NCBI GenBank assembly: GCA_014155875.1 | Contig: JACEFZ010005129.1 | Location: 291,334 to 355,333, forward strand | DNA length: 64,000 nucleotides | Origin: Cepaea nemoralis | Lineage: Eukaryota; Mollusca; Gastropoda; Stylommatophora; Helicidae | Reading direction: 5' to 3' | In this document: one piece after another, positions 44,760-57,804 of the stretch | Position numbering within the stretch: position 1 is the first letter of the stretch | How the letters are laid out: every line of letters begins with the position of its first letter | The notes under the pieces: model-generated | Seen by the model: only the letters and a program-made list of their open reading frames with translations | What the model was told of the DNA's origin: nothing | Database searches by the model: none | Program-made: the position numbers and the translations under genes

Positions 44760-45476
44760 TTTGGATTTTATTTATTAGTAATGTTTATAGAGTTATTTCC
44801 CTTATCAAAAACTTTGGTGTCTGGAAAAATTTGGTTGCCTACCTTGTTTATTAATGTGTAACTCAAAATGCAAAGTTATAATGGTGGCAAGGTCATGAAT
44901 ATCCGAACAAATAAATATGCAATACAATAATATATTGATGATAATGAAAATGGGAAGCACAGCTTAGACTTTACAATGAGTATGATCTGAAACTTAGCTC
45001 TGAATAGTAGCGCTCGATGTTGTCGTTCTTTCGTCTCCTCCTGGAAAAAGTTACACTGCGTTGCACGCGGTCCTCTCTGTCACACAACTTAGTGGCTTGA
45101 AAAAAAATCACATGTGTTGCCCACGGTATTCTTTGCGGCACAATCTGCTCGTAGAGCAAGAAACATTAGTCATGGTCAACGAAAAAAAAAAAAAACACAA
45201 ATGTCATAGTTATGTTAAACAGTTATATATCGTTAACAGACCACTAATATTGTGGTATAAGGTATGGACTTTGGTTTGAGACTGTTGAGGGACTCTGCTT
45301 AATGTGATTACTTTTATTCTATTGCTAGATAGCTACTAAATATGTTGAACAATTTATGGTTAACAATTTTCTTCTATTGTAACCAAACAATGTGATATGA
45401 ATAAATAATTTTACATGACATTTCACAGCTATTTCATAACATATTATGTCAAAACCGGTACTAGCCCCCAAAAACC
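44760..45476 (-). other. 5' leader of the Gmr1-like element
   Basis: 717 bp between 5' LTR and gag without a conserved ORF. Next to the LTR the minus strand reads GGTTTTTGGGGGCTAGTACCGG. A TGG-initiated primer-binding site could start at TGGGGGCTAG, but I cannot match it to a tRNA 3' end. Confidence 0.6.
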
Positions 45477-45986
45477 TGTTGACGTCTTACTTTGTCTAGG
45501 TAACTTAATGGGTTCACACAGGTGTTAATTAATACAAACAATAAATACGTTCGCTATGATATAGCCGATTTATTGTGGCAATCTACAGTTGGCGCAGTGG
45601 GTTAAACAGCCCGCGCTTTACATCATCATCATATCACAGATTATAGAACATCAAACATTTCATATAACAAACTAGCACACTATCTAGCCTATGTTCTATC
45701 TCTATACAAGAGCTAACGAGTCCCTCTCAGGCAGACACTTGTTGCCTGGTCTCAGTCCATTTGTCCTCTGATGGTTTTCCGCGTGTCGCTATTCGACGGG
45801 CGGTAACCCTGTTCGAGTTCCTCGTGGACCCCGCTTCAGGCGGGCCACATTAGTGTCCACGGACCCATGAACTCGAGGGTTGACCTTCGATAAGGTTCTG
45901 GACTTTTCTTAGTCTGAGCAACTCGGTTGTCTCTCTTGGGCTAGAGTTGCAGCCCTCTAATTCTATCTTTAGGTGAGGTGATGACA
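45477..45986 (-). repeat. 5' LTR of Gmr1-like element
   Basis: 510 bp, apparently the same as 37540-38049. On the minus strand AATAAA lies at 45569-45574, about 90 bases before the end. Promoter elements are not evident enough to mark. Confidence 0.95.
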
Positions 45987-46230
45987 GACGTAGACAGTCA
46001 CAATTTTTTGGGCATGTTATGAAAAGAAATTATTTGGAGAACTTGGTGACAACTGGTAAGATCGAGGGGAACAGACCAAGGGGACGACCTAGAAACAAGT
46101 ATCTGGATGGCTTGGCCTTGTGGCATGGTCGAGACAGAAACACGGAACTGATCCACGACTCTGTTGATCGAGTGAGATGGCAGAACATGACCGCCCACGC
46201 TTACCGGCATGGCACATGATGGATGGATGG
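45987..46230 (+). pseudogene. LINE-D, right part of interrupted copy, with GATG tail
   Basis: It resumes RRRQSQFFGHVMKRNYLENL, then GNRPRGRPRNKYLDGLALWH and VRWQNMTAHAYRHGT with the family stop at 46218. The tail is (GATG)n: gatggatggatggatgg. Short tandem-repeat tails without poly(A) are typical of the RTE clade. The first five bases are the target duplication of the LTR element. Confidence 0.9.
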
Positions 46231-46625
46231 ATGGACAATGCGAGACCACATACGGCTCGATTAACCCAGGAGAAAATTAACCAACTTAGGTAGGAATTTC
46301 TGGAACATCCACCTTACAGCCCCGATTTAGCCCCTAGCGACTTCCACCTGTTTGATTCACTGACAACACTCCTTAGCGGGAGACATTTAGCGAACGACGC
46401 CGAAGTTGAATGTGAAGTGAAAACGTTGTTTACAAAACAAAGCACGCAGTTCTATGCAGCCGGTTTGGGAGGGCTGATAAAACTATGAAATAAGTGCATC
46501 AATGTTGGTGGAAATTATATTGACAAATAAAGGGAATATTTATGAATTAATATAAACTGCTTTCAAGTTGCTATCATGTTGAGTTATTTTTCTACAACCA
46601 TTTTGACTTATTTATTGACTATCCC
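46231..46625 (+). pseudogene. Mariner transposase C-terminal third
   Basis: The frame reads DNARPHTARLTQEKINQL, then EHPPYSPDLAPSDFHLFDSL (third catalytic motif region, PDLAPSD), ECEVKTLFTKQSTQFYAAG and CINVGGNYIDK. A 3' terminal repeat ends near 46623 (gacttatttattgactatccc). Two stops are present. The 5' part is missing, and the fragment joins directly to the LINE-D tail. Confidence 0.85.
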
Positions 46626-46652
46626 TGGTGTGCGTGTTCGTATGTGTGTGTA

Positions 46653-46925
<273 letters not shown>

Positions 46926-47199
46926 TTTCATGCGCACACTCTCACATGCAGATCTCCACTTTACTGCCTTTTTTGCATAATCCACATGTGGCGTATTGCG
47001 TCTTTTTGTTATGCATGATTCATTGATGATTCACTTGGAAATATCCAAAATAGCATAGTAATGCCGATGCATCTGAAAATAACACGTTGTCTATAACAAG
47101 AGAAAGAGTGAAGTGCTTTCTGTGTGTAGAATGAATCATCTGCCATATCAGACATGCAACAGGCGTATGGTACCGAGATAATTATAACCAATGTTATGT

Positions 47200-47285
47200 G
47201 TTGGGTGCTGCGGTGGGGAAATTGGCTAACACGCATGCCTGCCGGACCTGTAGTCGTGTGTTCAAAACATATTGAAGTTAATATG
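47200..47285 (+). mobile_element. Possible tRNA-derived SINE head
   Basis: ATTGGCTAACACGC (A-box-like, 47220) and GTGTTCAAAAC (B-box-like, 47258) are spaced as in a tRNA promoter. The stem arms do not fold into a tRNA. It is a weak, decayed candidate. Confidence 0.4.
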
Positions 47286-47378
47286 TTGATTTCATTGTTC
47301 GTGGCTTCCAGTTTGAGGCATATTAAATTGGTAATTGGGACATGACATTGGTAGTAAAGCCGGCCGGCGTAATAATAA

Positions 47379-47622
47379 AAAAAAATGGTTACATATCCTT
47401 TACAGGACATCGCTGTCAACAACAGCATCTTTTAGCTAATTGTTTATTTTTTGGCAAGATGACGCTCAGTAGTTTGCCATTGCTTTCTGAGCGACCGGCT
47501 CACATACCCTGTAAGTTACCGACGCGGCTAGAACCGCTACCGATTCTCGCCGTCGTCACGTTACTTACGAGAGTATACGAGATTACGGAGAAAGTCGGTA
47601 ACCTCTAGGCCAGGGATTTCGG
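47379..47622 (-). mobile_element. SINE-1 copy with intact target duplication
   Basis: Perfect 14-bp flanking repeats (cggcgtaataataa at 47365-47378 and 47623-47636). On the minus strand, the A box TGGCCTAGAGG is near 47603-47613, the core near 47470-47494, and the 3' hairpin ATGTCCT-GTAA-AGGATAT at 47392-47409. This is the best-bounded member of the family. Confidence 0.92.
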
Positions 47623-47636
47623 CGGCGTAATAATAA

Positions 47637-48224
47637 CACCGGATAAATTACACAGTGTATTACATGTGGCAACACATACCCAGCACGCAATGTTACTCTA
47701 ATATGGGCGAGGATATTGATCGTTTTCTTACGCATTGATGATAATGTAATAGAACATTGGTTTTTCTTCAGAGCTCATTGTATCCTCCAGTCTATGCAAA
47801 TAATTATAGCAATGCAATCATTCATGCACTTCATTAGAGGCGACTAAGAATGATTGTATTTTGGGTATGCTACCGCGTCTCGTAGAAGAGTACAAGTAAC
47901 ATTTGAAACCGATACTAACTTACTGCAAACTGGAAGTGAGATATTAAGCCTGCTAAATGACTAGTTCAGATACGCATCTTACGGCTCTCAACTGAGGGAT
48001 AAAGCCGAACGCTTCTAGGCCAATGTCTCTCAGCTGTGCGAACACAGCAGTTGCTCACCTCTCCTACATGGAGGTGAGATGCTTCGGTCCTTTACTTGGG
48101 GACGTAAATAACAAGTACCTATGAAGTCGGAGTGGGTTCGCATGATGGCGAGGGACACCGGTAAACAGGAAAGCAAACACACACGTAAAATTCAGTCCCT
48201 TACTCCTTTAAATAGTTTGTAAGG
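47637..48224. other. Unassigned stretch with repeat X
   Basis: Positions 48110-48205 match 32525-32615 in inverted orientation. No gene is seen. Confidence 0.45.
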
Positions 48225-48480
48225 ACTACGCTTGAGTTTAAGCGAGCGAACAGAAAAGAAAAGAAAATTTGAAACGACAAACAAGAAATTAAACATGAAC
48301 GTGATTCCGTGTTATGCATCAACAAACGATAAAGGTGAATCAGTTAACGAGGAATCAAACATGCAATTTCAAAGGAAAGTGGGTAATAATTTGCAATATG
48401 ACAGATTTGTTGATGGACAATATACATTCCAAGATTTGAAACGATCATGCGGGATCTCGGACTGTGGGTAATGAATGAAA
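48225..48480 (+). pseudogene. RTE-like LINE endonuclease fragment
   Basis: KRKFETTNKKLNMNVIPCYA followed by STNDKGE resembles the YAPT strand of LINE endonucleases. The rest of the ORF (79 codons) is not recognised. Only one motif supports the call. Confidence 0.45.
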
Positions 48481-48834
48481 GTGGAGACACCTCCGCAATT
48501 CTAAGGTTGAAAACAATACATATAACAAAGAGAGGAATAGTAGAAAGCTATATATAAATAATAACAAAAAGCTAAACCGGGGTAAGTGGACAACTCTGCA
48601 GCTGAACAGAACAGGACATTCACCTGTCGTGACAGACGTAAATGGCTTTTAAAGTCGTAGGTAAAATACCCTTATGTGGATTTGGAAGTCAATGGGAAAC
48701 CACCGCATTATTGTCCCAAGTTTTCATGAATGCCAGAGTAAATAACAACGACTGCCTGAAAGAGGCTAATGAAACTAGAACATTATATTCAACAATAAGA
48801 ATGAAACAAGAACTTTATTTTTGATGAGAACAGA

Positions 48835-49020
48835 GGCAATTGAGAACATCCTTATGACTGGAAAGATCAAGGGAAGAGAAGCAGAGGAAGACCAAGAGAA
48901 ATTATGCTGGATGTACAGAGACAGTGGCAAGGAGGACGATAATTAGTAAACTTGATCGAAACACCAAGGGCCGAGATCTGTGGAGAACGTATAATCCAGG
49001 CAAGGCATTTAGGTGATAAT
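48835..49020 (+). pseudogene. RTE-like LINE 3' coding scrap
   Basis: Frames read MTGKIKGKRSRGRPREIMLD-like and NLIETPRAEICGE, resembling the GK-x-RGRPR and final blocks of LINE-D. It is decayed and short. Confidence 0.5.
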
Positions 49021-49189
49021 GAAATCATAGCTATGAAAGCCAAAGCGCATACAAATATACTGTGAAGCGTATACAAAGGTAAAGTAGCGGATAGGTTTGG
49101 ATACAAGACAGTGTTTAGGTGACCTAGTAAGACAGGCAGAAGAAACAGCATCGATATCGAACCTCAGAGACTGTTATAGTAATATAAAG

Positions 49190-50005
49190 AAGATTGCGTA
49201 TCTTTCCATCAACCACATGGACTGATCAAAACCGGACACAGCAATGACTAACATTGCAGATCTTTTAAACACACTGGATGATTACTTTGAGGAACACCTG
49301 CATAGATCAGTCCCAGAAGACCCTCAAGATATCCTGACTGCAGAAGAGGAGCTGAACATCCAATGCGGGAATCTAAAGAAACGATTACTAAAGATATTAA
49401 ACTACTCAAGGACTAGAAAACTGATCCTTATAATATACTGGCATAGCATGTTAAAACTGTTAAAGGCAGGGCTACTAAATTCAGTCCACAACGTCACTTA
49501 TATATAGCACATTCTAGTAAACTGAAGCAATACTTTCAGGGTGCAGAGAGGGATATCTGGTGAATTTGTCAAAGAATAATGAGAAGTTACAGGAGAGTTG
49601 ATATTATAGAAGAATGACGTCGCTATTTAGTTTCTGAGGACATATTAAGCAGGGTTATTATGGAGGGACTAAGAAAGGTCACTAACAAACAAGTGAATAA
49701 TGAACAGGTTCGACTAAACAGATCCTGCTATGACCAGATAGCCATACTGCACAAGCTAACTGAACAAAACATAGAATTGTACGTGCCTCTCTAAATTTGA
49801 TTCTTGGGCTAGACAAGGCTTTTGATACCATTTATAGATAATCTATTTGGAAATTGATAAGGCACCGTGGGATCCCACGGTGAAAAGATAACATTAAATA
49901 TTTAAAACGCAACATTTGGAGGCATACGATGTATAGTTCTCCATGACGGATCACTAGCAGAAGCATTCGAAATAAGAACAGGAGTGAGACTGAGATATCA
50001 GTTTA
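49190..50005 (+). pseudogene. LINE reverse transcriptase, decayed
   Basis: The ORF 49244-49507 has LNTLDDYFEEHLHRSVPEDP, then ILTAEEELNIQC, a pre-RT linker seen in many animal LINEs. Broken frames follow: RSCYDQIAILHKLTEQNIEL (49720), LGLDKAFDTIY (palm, 49808) and IWKLIRHRGIP, then a SLAEAFEIRTGVR-like block near 49955. The YADD region is missing. It is 5'- and 3'-truncated. Confidence 0.7.
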
Positions 50006-50944
50006 TTTCTTACAATAAATGAGATGAACTTTGAAGAAAGCAGCATGATTTAATAGTCAGAGATTAAATACAATGGACTCCTTGTGACATAATGTCTTCA
50101 GACGTTCACATCCCCAGTCCATTTAAATTTATCAATACTAATAAATTACACACGTAAGCCACCATGATACCCGTTCTAAGAATAGTTTAGAATATTCTAG
50201 AACGGGGAAAGGGCGATGAAGGGAGGAGGCCCTTGGTTTTGATTGGTTGACCCTTGGGCGAGTAACGCGGTTTAGTAGGGCAAACGCTTCCTTAGCCGGC
50301 AGCATAGTTGCCATTCTAGATATTTTATATCAAGATCTAAAGGTTTTTTCCGGCATCTGGATACCGTTTTCTGATGTTTGGATGCTGGATGCAATTCTAG
50401 ATACTTTTTATTTAGAGTCGGATATTTTGAATACTTTCTAGATTTTACTTTTCTTTCGGTGTCATTTACCCATTTAATGTTTGGTCTGGACGCCCGTAAA
50501 TTATGGTCACATTGGTAACTGCCATTATTTAAACTTTGAACTGACTTGGGTCAACGCTCAACAATCTGGCAACCCCCTGGTAATGAGTAAAACGGCGCAT
50601 AAATTATAATAACAGTATTTGAACTGTAAACACACAGTGCTGCGACTTACTGCTGTAATGCCGACATTGTGATTCTTTTCACGTGAATTTGGCTGCAACT
50701 GGTACAGATAAAGGCCTCGATAATGGTTGATATCAACCATCGTGTTTATATAAAATTTAAGGAAGATATCCCATCTTTAATCCTCATAAAATGTGCGCGT
50801 CATTCCTTGCAGCTAGCATTATCACATGCCTTCATCAGAATGTTTACTAAGGAATTTGCAATTCCTTATTGCTGAAACACATAACTGGTTCTCCAAATCA
50901 TCTGTCAGACAACAGCAATAACAATTTATATAAAGCATTAAATG
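50006..50944. other. Unassigned stretch upstream of the hAT remnant
   Basis: It contains a perfect three-unit heat-shock element (50189-50203), an inverted CCAAT (ATTGG, 50242-50246) and several TTCTAGA motifs (about 50195, 50314, 50394, 50436). No ORF that I recognise follows. Confidence 0.45.
50189..50203. promoter_or_regulatory. Heat-shock-element-like site
   Basis: aGAAtaTTCtaGAAc fits three alternating nGAAn units exactly, as bound by HSF trimers. An inverted CCAAT box lies 40 bases downstream. No heat-shock gene is present nearby, so it may be chance or a leftover promoter. Confidence 0.4.
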
Positions 50945-51937
50945 ATAGTTCCCCACCACTGTGAACCAATGGTTGGAGTTGAAGACGCACTTCGAAATAA
51001 CAAGACAAAGTGAAAAATGCTACACAGCTGAAATACTATATGGAATGTACAGTGATGAAAAAAATTTGGCATTCCTTCTCTTTTTACAACCCATTTTAAG
51101 TTAAGTACAACAAGTTAATAAACTATTTGAATCTCAAAATGTTGATACAGTTAAATTACTTGACGACCTCATTTTGCTATTTCACTCAATTGGTAAAAGA
51201 CTTATATTGCCAACTTGTAAAACTGACTTGTTCACTTGCACTATATAGAGCTATTTGGCCCCTAAGCCATACCTGGGATACCAAATCGAATCAAAAATTG
51301 ATGGTTTAAAAACAAAAGGACTGTTAACAGAAAATGAAGACAACAACTTAAGAAAGCGCTGTCAAGATTTTCTTGTCTCATTATTCAATCAACTGAAGCA
51401 ATTTCTTTTAATTTAATCTTTTGATTCTTAAAATCTTTTCTATTAACAATATCTCTTAGCCATTAAAGAACATACCTAAATATTGTCAAGTTATTAAAAT
51501 TTTAAGGGCTACTGATAATAGTGTGGCGGAAGCAGAATATTAGTTAACCAAAATAAATTTGGAGGGAAGTAAGAAGACTATTTAAAGATGTCTCAGGTAA
51601 CAGTCCATTCTGTGAGCTCTTTGAATATGCGATGTCTGCCATGATACTACCCCATTCAAATGCTGATGCGGAAAGAGTTTTCAGTACTGTGAATTATACA
51701 AAATGTAAACTAAGAAACAGAATGAAACTTGACTTGTTAAATGCTATCTTGACAATAAGATTTGGCCTGATGAGAGCAGGAAAATGCTGTTCAACTTATC
51801 AGCTCCCTGATCGTGTACTAAAAGAAATTGGAACAGCTAAAGCATACCAGAGTCATTTTGAATCTGAAGCTTCAAATTCATCATCCAAACTAAGTGCATC
51901 TTGTGAGAGTGCATCATCAGTGAAGATGAGGACATGA
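50945..51937 (+). pseudogene. hAT transposase C-terminal half
   Basis: Plus-strand frames read TTVNQWLELKTHFEITRQSE and CYTAEILYGMYSDEKN (50952-51060), then LFESQNVDTVKLLDDLILLF. YLGYQIESKIDGLKTKGLL and NLRKRCQDFLVSLFNQLKQ follow (to 51405). The ORF 51632-51937 carries the hAT dimerisation signature LPHSNADAERVFSTVNYTK, then CKLRNRMKLDLLNAILTIRF. Frame changes and a stop separate the pieces. This is a different hAT family from that at 4571-5146. No terminal repeats were found. Confidence 0.8.
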
Positions 51938-51961
51938 TTCTATAGGTAAGTCACATCAATA

Positions 51962-52198
51962 TTTTTTTTTAATGTTGCATATCCGTTACAGGACGTTGCA
52001 GTCAACATCAGAATTTCTCAGCTGCTGTTGATGTACTAGGCAAGATTATGCTCAGTAGTTTGCGATTGCTTTCTGAGCGACAGGTTCACATACCCCTTAA
52101 ATTACCAGAGCGGCTCGAACCGCTGCCGGTTCGGGTGCAGCTGCGTTACTCACGAGAATATGCGGGATTACGGTAAACTCTTCGCCAGGGAGACCGGC
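51962..52198 (-). mobile_element. SINE-1 copy with target duplication
   Basis: A perfect 13-bp duplicate (agtcacatcaata) is at 51949-51961 and 52199-52211. The core cagtagtttgcgattgctttctgagcg is near 52050 and the minus-strand B-box region near 52110. It lies just downstream of the hAT remnant. Confidence 0.9.
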
Positions 52199-52211
52199 AG
52201 TCACATCAATA

Positions 52212-53003
<792 letters not shown>

Positions 53004-53306
53004 TTGCACTTTAGAAATTACAAAGTTCCTGTAATGTCTGGTGACTGTATTACGTTAAGGAAAATTGCCAACAGCATTCATATAGATTTGCCTAAGATGC
53101 AATTTCTCTCTGACGTTATGCGCTGGTTCCTTTGCAACAATGGATTAGGGTTATATGAACTACATTCCAACAAGGAGCAATATGTGTTCGAACCTACAGT
53201 GTCTAGTCTGTTGAATATCGGTGAAGGCTCATGCTATTTGTCAGGAAAAATACATGTTTTCTTTCATATGTGTGTTCCACATGTGAAGGCATTGCTTATG
53301 CAATAA
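53004..53306 (+). other. Unrecognised 100-codon ORF, possible exon
   Basis: The ORF is preceded by tgtttgcag at 52990-52998, a plausible splice acceptor, and stays open upstream to that point. Composition looks protein-like (CITLRKIANSIHIDLPKMQF). I know no family for it, and it could be random. Confidence 0.25.
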
Positions 53307-56102
53307 TGCTTAGTACCCACTGAAGTAGATATTGCTATTGCTCAGTGGGACAAGAGCACATGATGATGATTTGATGATGATGTGAACCTGGTCTGGCTTG
53401 AGAGGGGGAAGTTTGGCATGGCGGTGTGGGTGAAAGGGGATAGGACATTATTGTACCAAGGTATCACCTTTATGAAGTGATAACTGGTCTGCTAATTGGT
53501 CCATTGCCATTAGTTTAATGATATTGCCCAGTGCATTCTTAAAAGATGCCTGTTCTCCATCTATCTCATATCTGCCTTATGGGGACTGTTTCAGCAAATA
53601 TGCCTCATGATGGTATTCATTTTATGCTGTTTGCTTCATGTCTTGCTTTGAAATGCTGGTGCATGTTGCTTGCCTTACAATGCCTACTTCTGAATGCTTA
53701 TCACACTATGTCTGTTTCTCATGGTACACAGGTCCCCTGTGATCTACTTATTGTGAGGACTTATTTAGACAAATATTACAAGGTGCTTGTTAATTGTGTG
53801 AGGCTGTCTCTGACTGAGCATATGTGCATATGATTTCACAATTGGAGATGAACATTGAAAAAATATGTCACCCCAACCCATCAAAGAAAATTGTACATCA
53901 TCACCAGTAAATGGGCAGTGTTTGGGTGTCACCCTCCCCTTTCTCCATCTCCCCATTCCTCTCTGACTATGTACTACATAACTATGACAATGTTTAAAAA
54001 GATGTAAAACACATGTTGTACCTTTATGTATTATTAACAGAGAATGAGGAAGATGGGGAGGCCCTCTATTACCAGGACAACTCCATGTCTGGGGGTCCTG
54101 GGCTCTAACCTTCAATCCAGCTTTATAATATGGACTCTTCAAAAAGGACTAATCCCGGTTGTCAGCTTCTCGAACAGTCTACTCACCATTGAAAAGACAT
54201 GCTTATTCTTTTCATAAAAACTTGTCACAGCAGGAAATAGACTAACTTGGGAAATCAACATGGGGAAAACTGTAACCTGGGACTTACCCAACACCTTTCA
54301 CAGGTGATAACAGCATGTGCCTAGACCAGAATAGCAGTGTATCCTTATGCTTGCCCAGGACTATAACTTTACAATATGTTACCCTCAGTGACGGGTGAAA
54401 AATGTAACATGCCTTAAGTGTAGTGTATGAGAACAGTGGAGAGTAGAGATGAGGAGGAGTGTGTTGTTTTAAATTCATGTTCTATGGGGATATTGGTTGA
54501 TGTAATTGGGGTTTTCACACAGTCAACTATATTGCATATAAACCAATATTTGAAATGTAAATTGTTGGCAATATGAAGCCTGATTCTTCGCTTGATCCCA
54601 AAGACATTAATAAACTTATGATAGTAGGAAAACAGTTTTGAGGTGCATGTTTCTATGGTTGTCTTGTATACTGTTGTGATATACATTACTTTGTGAATGA
54701 ATTGTCCAAATGTTGTCAGGCATCTTCATGGTGACTGTTTACTCTACTGTTGTTGTTGGTTACAGATATTGTGACAAGTCCTGTATAGATGTTGTCAAGT
54801 ATCTTTCATGATTTATGACTTGTCTAATCTGTTGGTGTACCCATTCCCTTGTGGATGTGTGTCCAACTACTGTCAAGATCCTCTCATGTTGATGTCTTGT
54901 TCAACCGGTGTAAAGCACAGTGGTTGTTGTTTATGTTCACTACAAAGGTCCATTTGTCAATGTGGTCATTTGTCCAAGTGTCTTGTGTCACTTGGAATGA
55001 TATTAAAATTGAGGTCAACAATGAGGTTCGCGACCAGAGCACAGTCAACAGGATAGATGAGAGACCTGCTTTCATTTGTTGCTGTGGCTAACTGCCAACA
55101 TCTCTATATAACCTAGAAGAGGAATCATCTAATAATAATTCTGTGTTGAACTTACACTTAGGTCTAATTTCTCACAGTGGGGTTACTTGATGAGCCAAAT
55201 TCTAAATGGTTTCTCTAGAAGGGTTCTGCGAGAATAATTATATATGCCTCTAGACAAAACTTGCTGTTACTAACATGCATCTTTTATAAAGAGATATACT
55301 TTATAAACCTTCACTCATTGGAGCTTCTGTAATTATCTATAAACCCACAGAAAACCTCATACTCCTAAAAAATGAGTTCAATGATCTGGACTGATGATAT
55401 TACCCTCCTATTTCACAATCTAAATTAGGTCCCAGTTAAACTCTAAACACATTGGATGGGAGTCACAAGCATTCAGTTTATAAATGCATAGGAGAAAAAC
55501 AACGATAGCGTAATAAACCAAACACTCGATAATCCCGTCTTCCTCAATGAAACCTTACTGGAAATTGGGAATTCTAGACTATTTAGCTAGCAATGTAGAC
55601 AAAGATGGTTGAACAGGCAAATATTTCACAATAAGATGTTATATTAGATTTTAATGCGATGAGAAACTTTTATAGGAACGTAGCATTTGTTGAAATCAAA
55701 ATGCATTAAATTTCACCATGTTACATTTAAATAAAAACGATACGCATGACACAGGGTCCTAATGTAGAGTTTGCCGTAGGCCGAAACTGTGCACGTTTTC
55801 CATCATTTAGACATATCTCGGAAGGTGAGAGGAGTGTATGTTGCCAATATCACACCTGCATCCTTTACTTCCAAAGTGATGTAACGACACCCGTTTTAGT
55901 CTGCGTCGACAAGAAGCCGAAATCAATTTAACAAAGCCACCTTCATGAGAATTCGATTATATGGCCAGAACACCGGCAGTCAAACAGGTTTGTTGTAGCG
56001 CTGTCACAACTGTGTATGTTTAATAGTATATAGATTAAAAATATCAAGCTGCAACTCTGGAAAATTAATTTACATGATACTATTGTTTACGTATGTTGGT
56101 TT
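53307..56102. other. Unassigned 2.8 kb stretch
   Basis: This is the least repetitive part of the window. Short ORFs on both strands show no family that I recognise. No tRNA-like or LTR-like boundary is seen. It may be host intergenic or intronic DNA. Confidence 0.4.
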
Positions 56103-56225
56103 GCTGCATATCTGTTAGAGGGCGCAGTAGTCTACCCCCGCAGGATTCGGATGTTCATTATTGCTAGGAAAGTTCAAGTTCTGTAGTGTGCCATTGATTT
56201 CTGAATGACCGGCCTCCATACCATT
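56103..56225 (-). mobile_element. SINE-1 3' fragment
   Basis: gcatatctgttagagggcgcag at the left and tgccattgatttctgaatgaccgg at the right match the 3' half of SINE-1. The tRNA head is missing. Confidence 0.65.
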
Positions 56226-56322
56226 TCATAGAAAAGCAACGCAAGGCGGTATGATTCCTCATGGCTAGCAGCTGCATATGTCACTACACAGCTGTGAAGA
56301 GCCAAATTATGACGTATTAAGA

Positions 56323-56579
56323 TATGTGTGAGACGGGGATGTGTAATGTCTCCAGATTTGTGTCCCAGTACAATGAAATTATTTTCATAAATGTAGAAGA
56401 TATGAAAGGGCTCATCGTTGGAGGAATAAACATCATTAACATTAGATATGCAGATGATACAGTCTTGATTGCAGACAATGAACAGGACTTGCAAAATTTA
56501 GTAGATGCGGTTGTTACACAACTAGGGTTAGAACTGATATTAAGAAGACACAGATTATGGTCGTCACTGGGAAGAAGGA
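56323..56579 (+). pseudogene. LINE-D reverse transcriptase, left of nested LINE-B
   Basis: RRGCVMSPDL and, after a frame change, NIINIRYADDTVLIADNEQD with the catalytic YADD near 56446-56457. It is cut at 56579 inside the 12-bp target duplicate of LINE-B and resumes at 57805. Confidence 0.85.
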
Positions 56580-57804
56580 GTTGAGTTGAGTCAAGAACCG
56601 ACATCATTGCACTCAGGACATTCCCATACGTGCTCAGTCCCCTCGTTAAACAGCCAGCGAAGAGTCATACTACTAATCGTTCCCACCGCTATCTGATTAA
56701 AAGTTCTCCTGGTCTTCCCTCTCAGTTTTGAGGTTCTTCCAGAACCCCTGCCGATCCCCCGCAATCTCATTCTTTCCACATATGGGTTCTCAATTTGTTC
56801 CTCCGCCTTCTCCACCTGGTCCCACAAGCGCACAACCACCTCCTCCTTGTCCATAGGCAAGATACCACCAAGAGGTGCATTCCCTGCTAGCCTATCAGCC
56901 TGTTCATTCCCCCGTACACCCGCATGGCCAGGGCAAAATATCCATACAATTCTCACAATCTGTGACCTCTGAAGCGACGAGAGCCATTCCACACGAAACA
57001 TTCCTTTCTCCACCTTGCTAAGCATACTCTTTGAATCCGTAATGAACACAACGTGCGTTGCAGTAGTCTCCTCTAGCCACCGGAATGTCGCCGTTACTGC
57101 CTCCACATCCATTCTCATGCTGGAGGTCGTAGTCTCATATGCAAGGCTCTCCTTTTTCAAGACTCGCCCATTAGCCTTTGCATATAAAGCCCCAGCCACT
57201 ACGTCTGTTTCTCTCTACTGACCCATCGGTGTAGATGACTATGTCACCTTGATGTGTGTTGCTCTGGATCAGCTGTTGCACTTCAAACTCAGTGCGGCCC
57301 GCTGCCCATTCTCTGCCCTCACGACCCAGTGTTATTATTACATTGTGCCAGTCCGTCATGTCATCCGGAACTTCAACCCACTCTCTTCCACGATTGATGG
57401 TCTCTAGATCACACACCTGACTTATAGAAAGTTCTACCTGTGCCATCCAGGACCAGCCTCGTCTTAGTCTATGACCCTTTACCATATCCATTGCTGCATG
57501 CAGCGGGTGATCCCTGTCTGCGGCAACTCTCAGGTACAATTTGGTCTGAAGGACCCTATGTCTCTCCGTCATTGTAGGTAGCGCCAGGATATGCCTCATG
57601 CAGATAATTGGTGTGTCCTTTGTGCACCCCAGTATTAACCGCATGGCAACATTCTGTATGCGTTCCAACCTTTCAAGCTGGCTTTTTGATACTGTCAGCA
57701 GCCCCAAACCATACTCAATGACAGAAATTATTAACTGCTGAAAAAGCATGTACAGCATCCTCTGATCTACCCCAATTGCTGCCATAGCCCTCAATGCATT
57801 AAGT
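56580..57804 (-). mobile_element. LINE-B 3' part (RT thumb plus RNase H), nested
   Basis: A 12-bp target duplicate (tgggaagaagga) is at 56568-56579 and 57805-57816. On the minus strand, 57800-57171 encodes the RT thumb (NALRAMAAIGVDQRMLYMLF; ISVIEYGLGLLTVSKSQLER) and the start of RNase H (IYTDGSVERNRRSGWGF). 57199-56591 continues in another frame with SSMRMDVEAVTATFRWLEE, FITDSKSMLSKVE, CPGHAGVRGNEQADRLAGN and the C-terminal knuckle CPECND. The tail is (CTCAA)-like. One frame change lies at about 57180. The copy is 5'-truncated within RT. Confidence 0.9.

Larger units (their letters stand above)
37540..45986 (-). mobile_element. Complete Gmr1-like Ty3/gypsy LTR retrotransposon (8447 bp)
   Basis: The element is bounded by two 510-bp LTRs that I could not tell apart by eye, TG...CA ends, and a 5-bp target duplication gacgt (37535-37539 and 45987-45991). 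It sits in a LINE-D copy whose two halves rejoin across it. Gene order on the minus strand is Gag, protease, integrase, reverse transcriptase, RNase H. Standard Ty3/gypsy elements have integrase last. Integrase-first order with gypsy-type RT sequence is known from the Gmr1-like group, described first from deuterostomes. Several frame breaks lie between 42820 and 41760, so this copy is probably not autonomous unless they are sequencing errors. Confidence 0.88.

Noticed and set aside
44254..44854. Plus-strand ORFs rich in Leu, Ser and Phe opposite gag
   Set aside because: Antisense shadows of the Gag coiled-coil repeat; the minus-strand frame has domain motifs.
45450..45476. Primer-binding site for a named tRNA
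   Set aside because: The sequence next to the 5' LTR does not match any tRNA 3' end that I can name with confidence.
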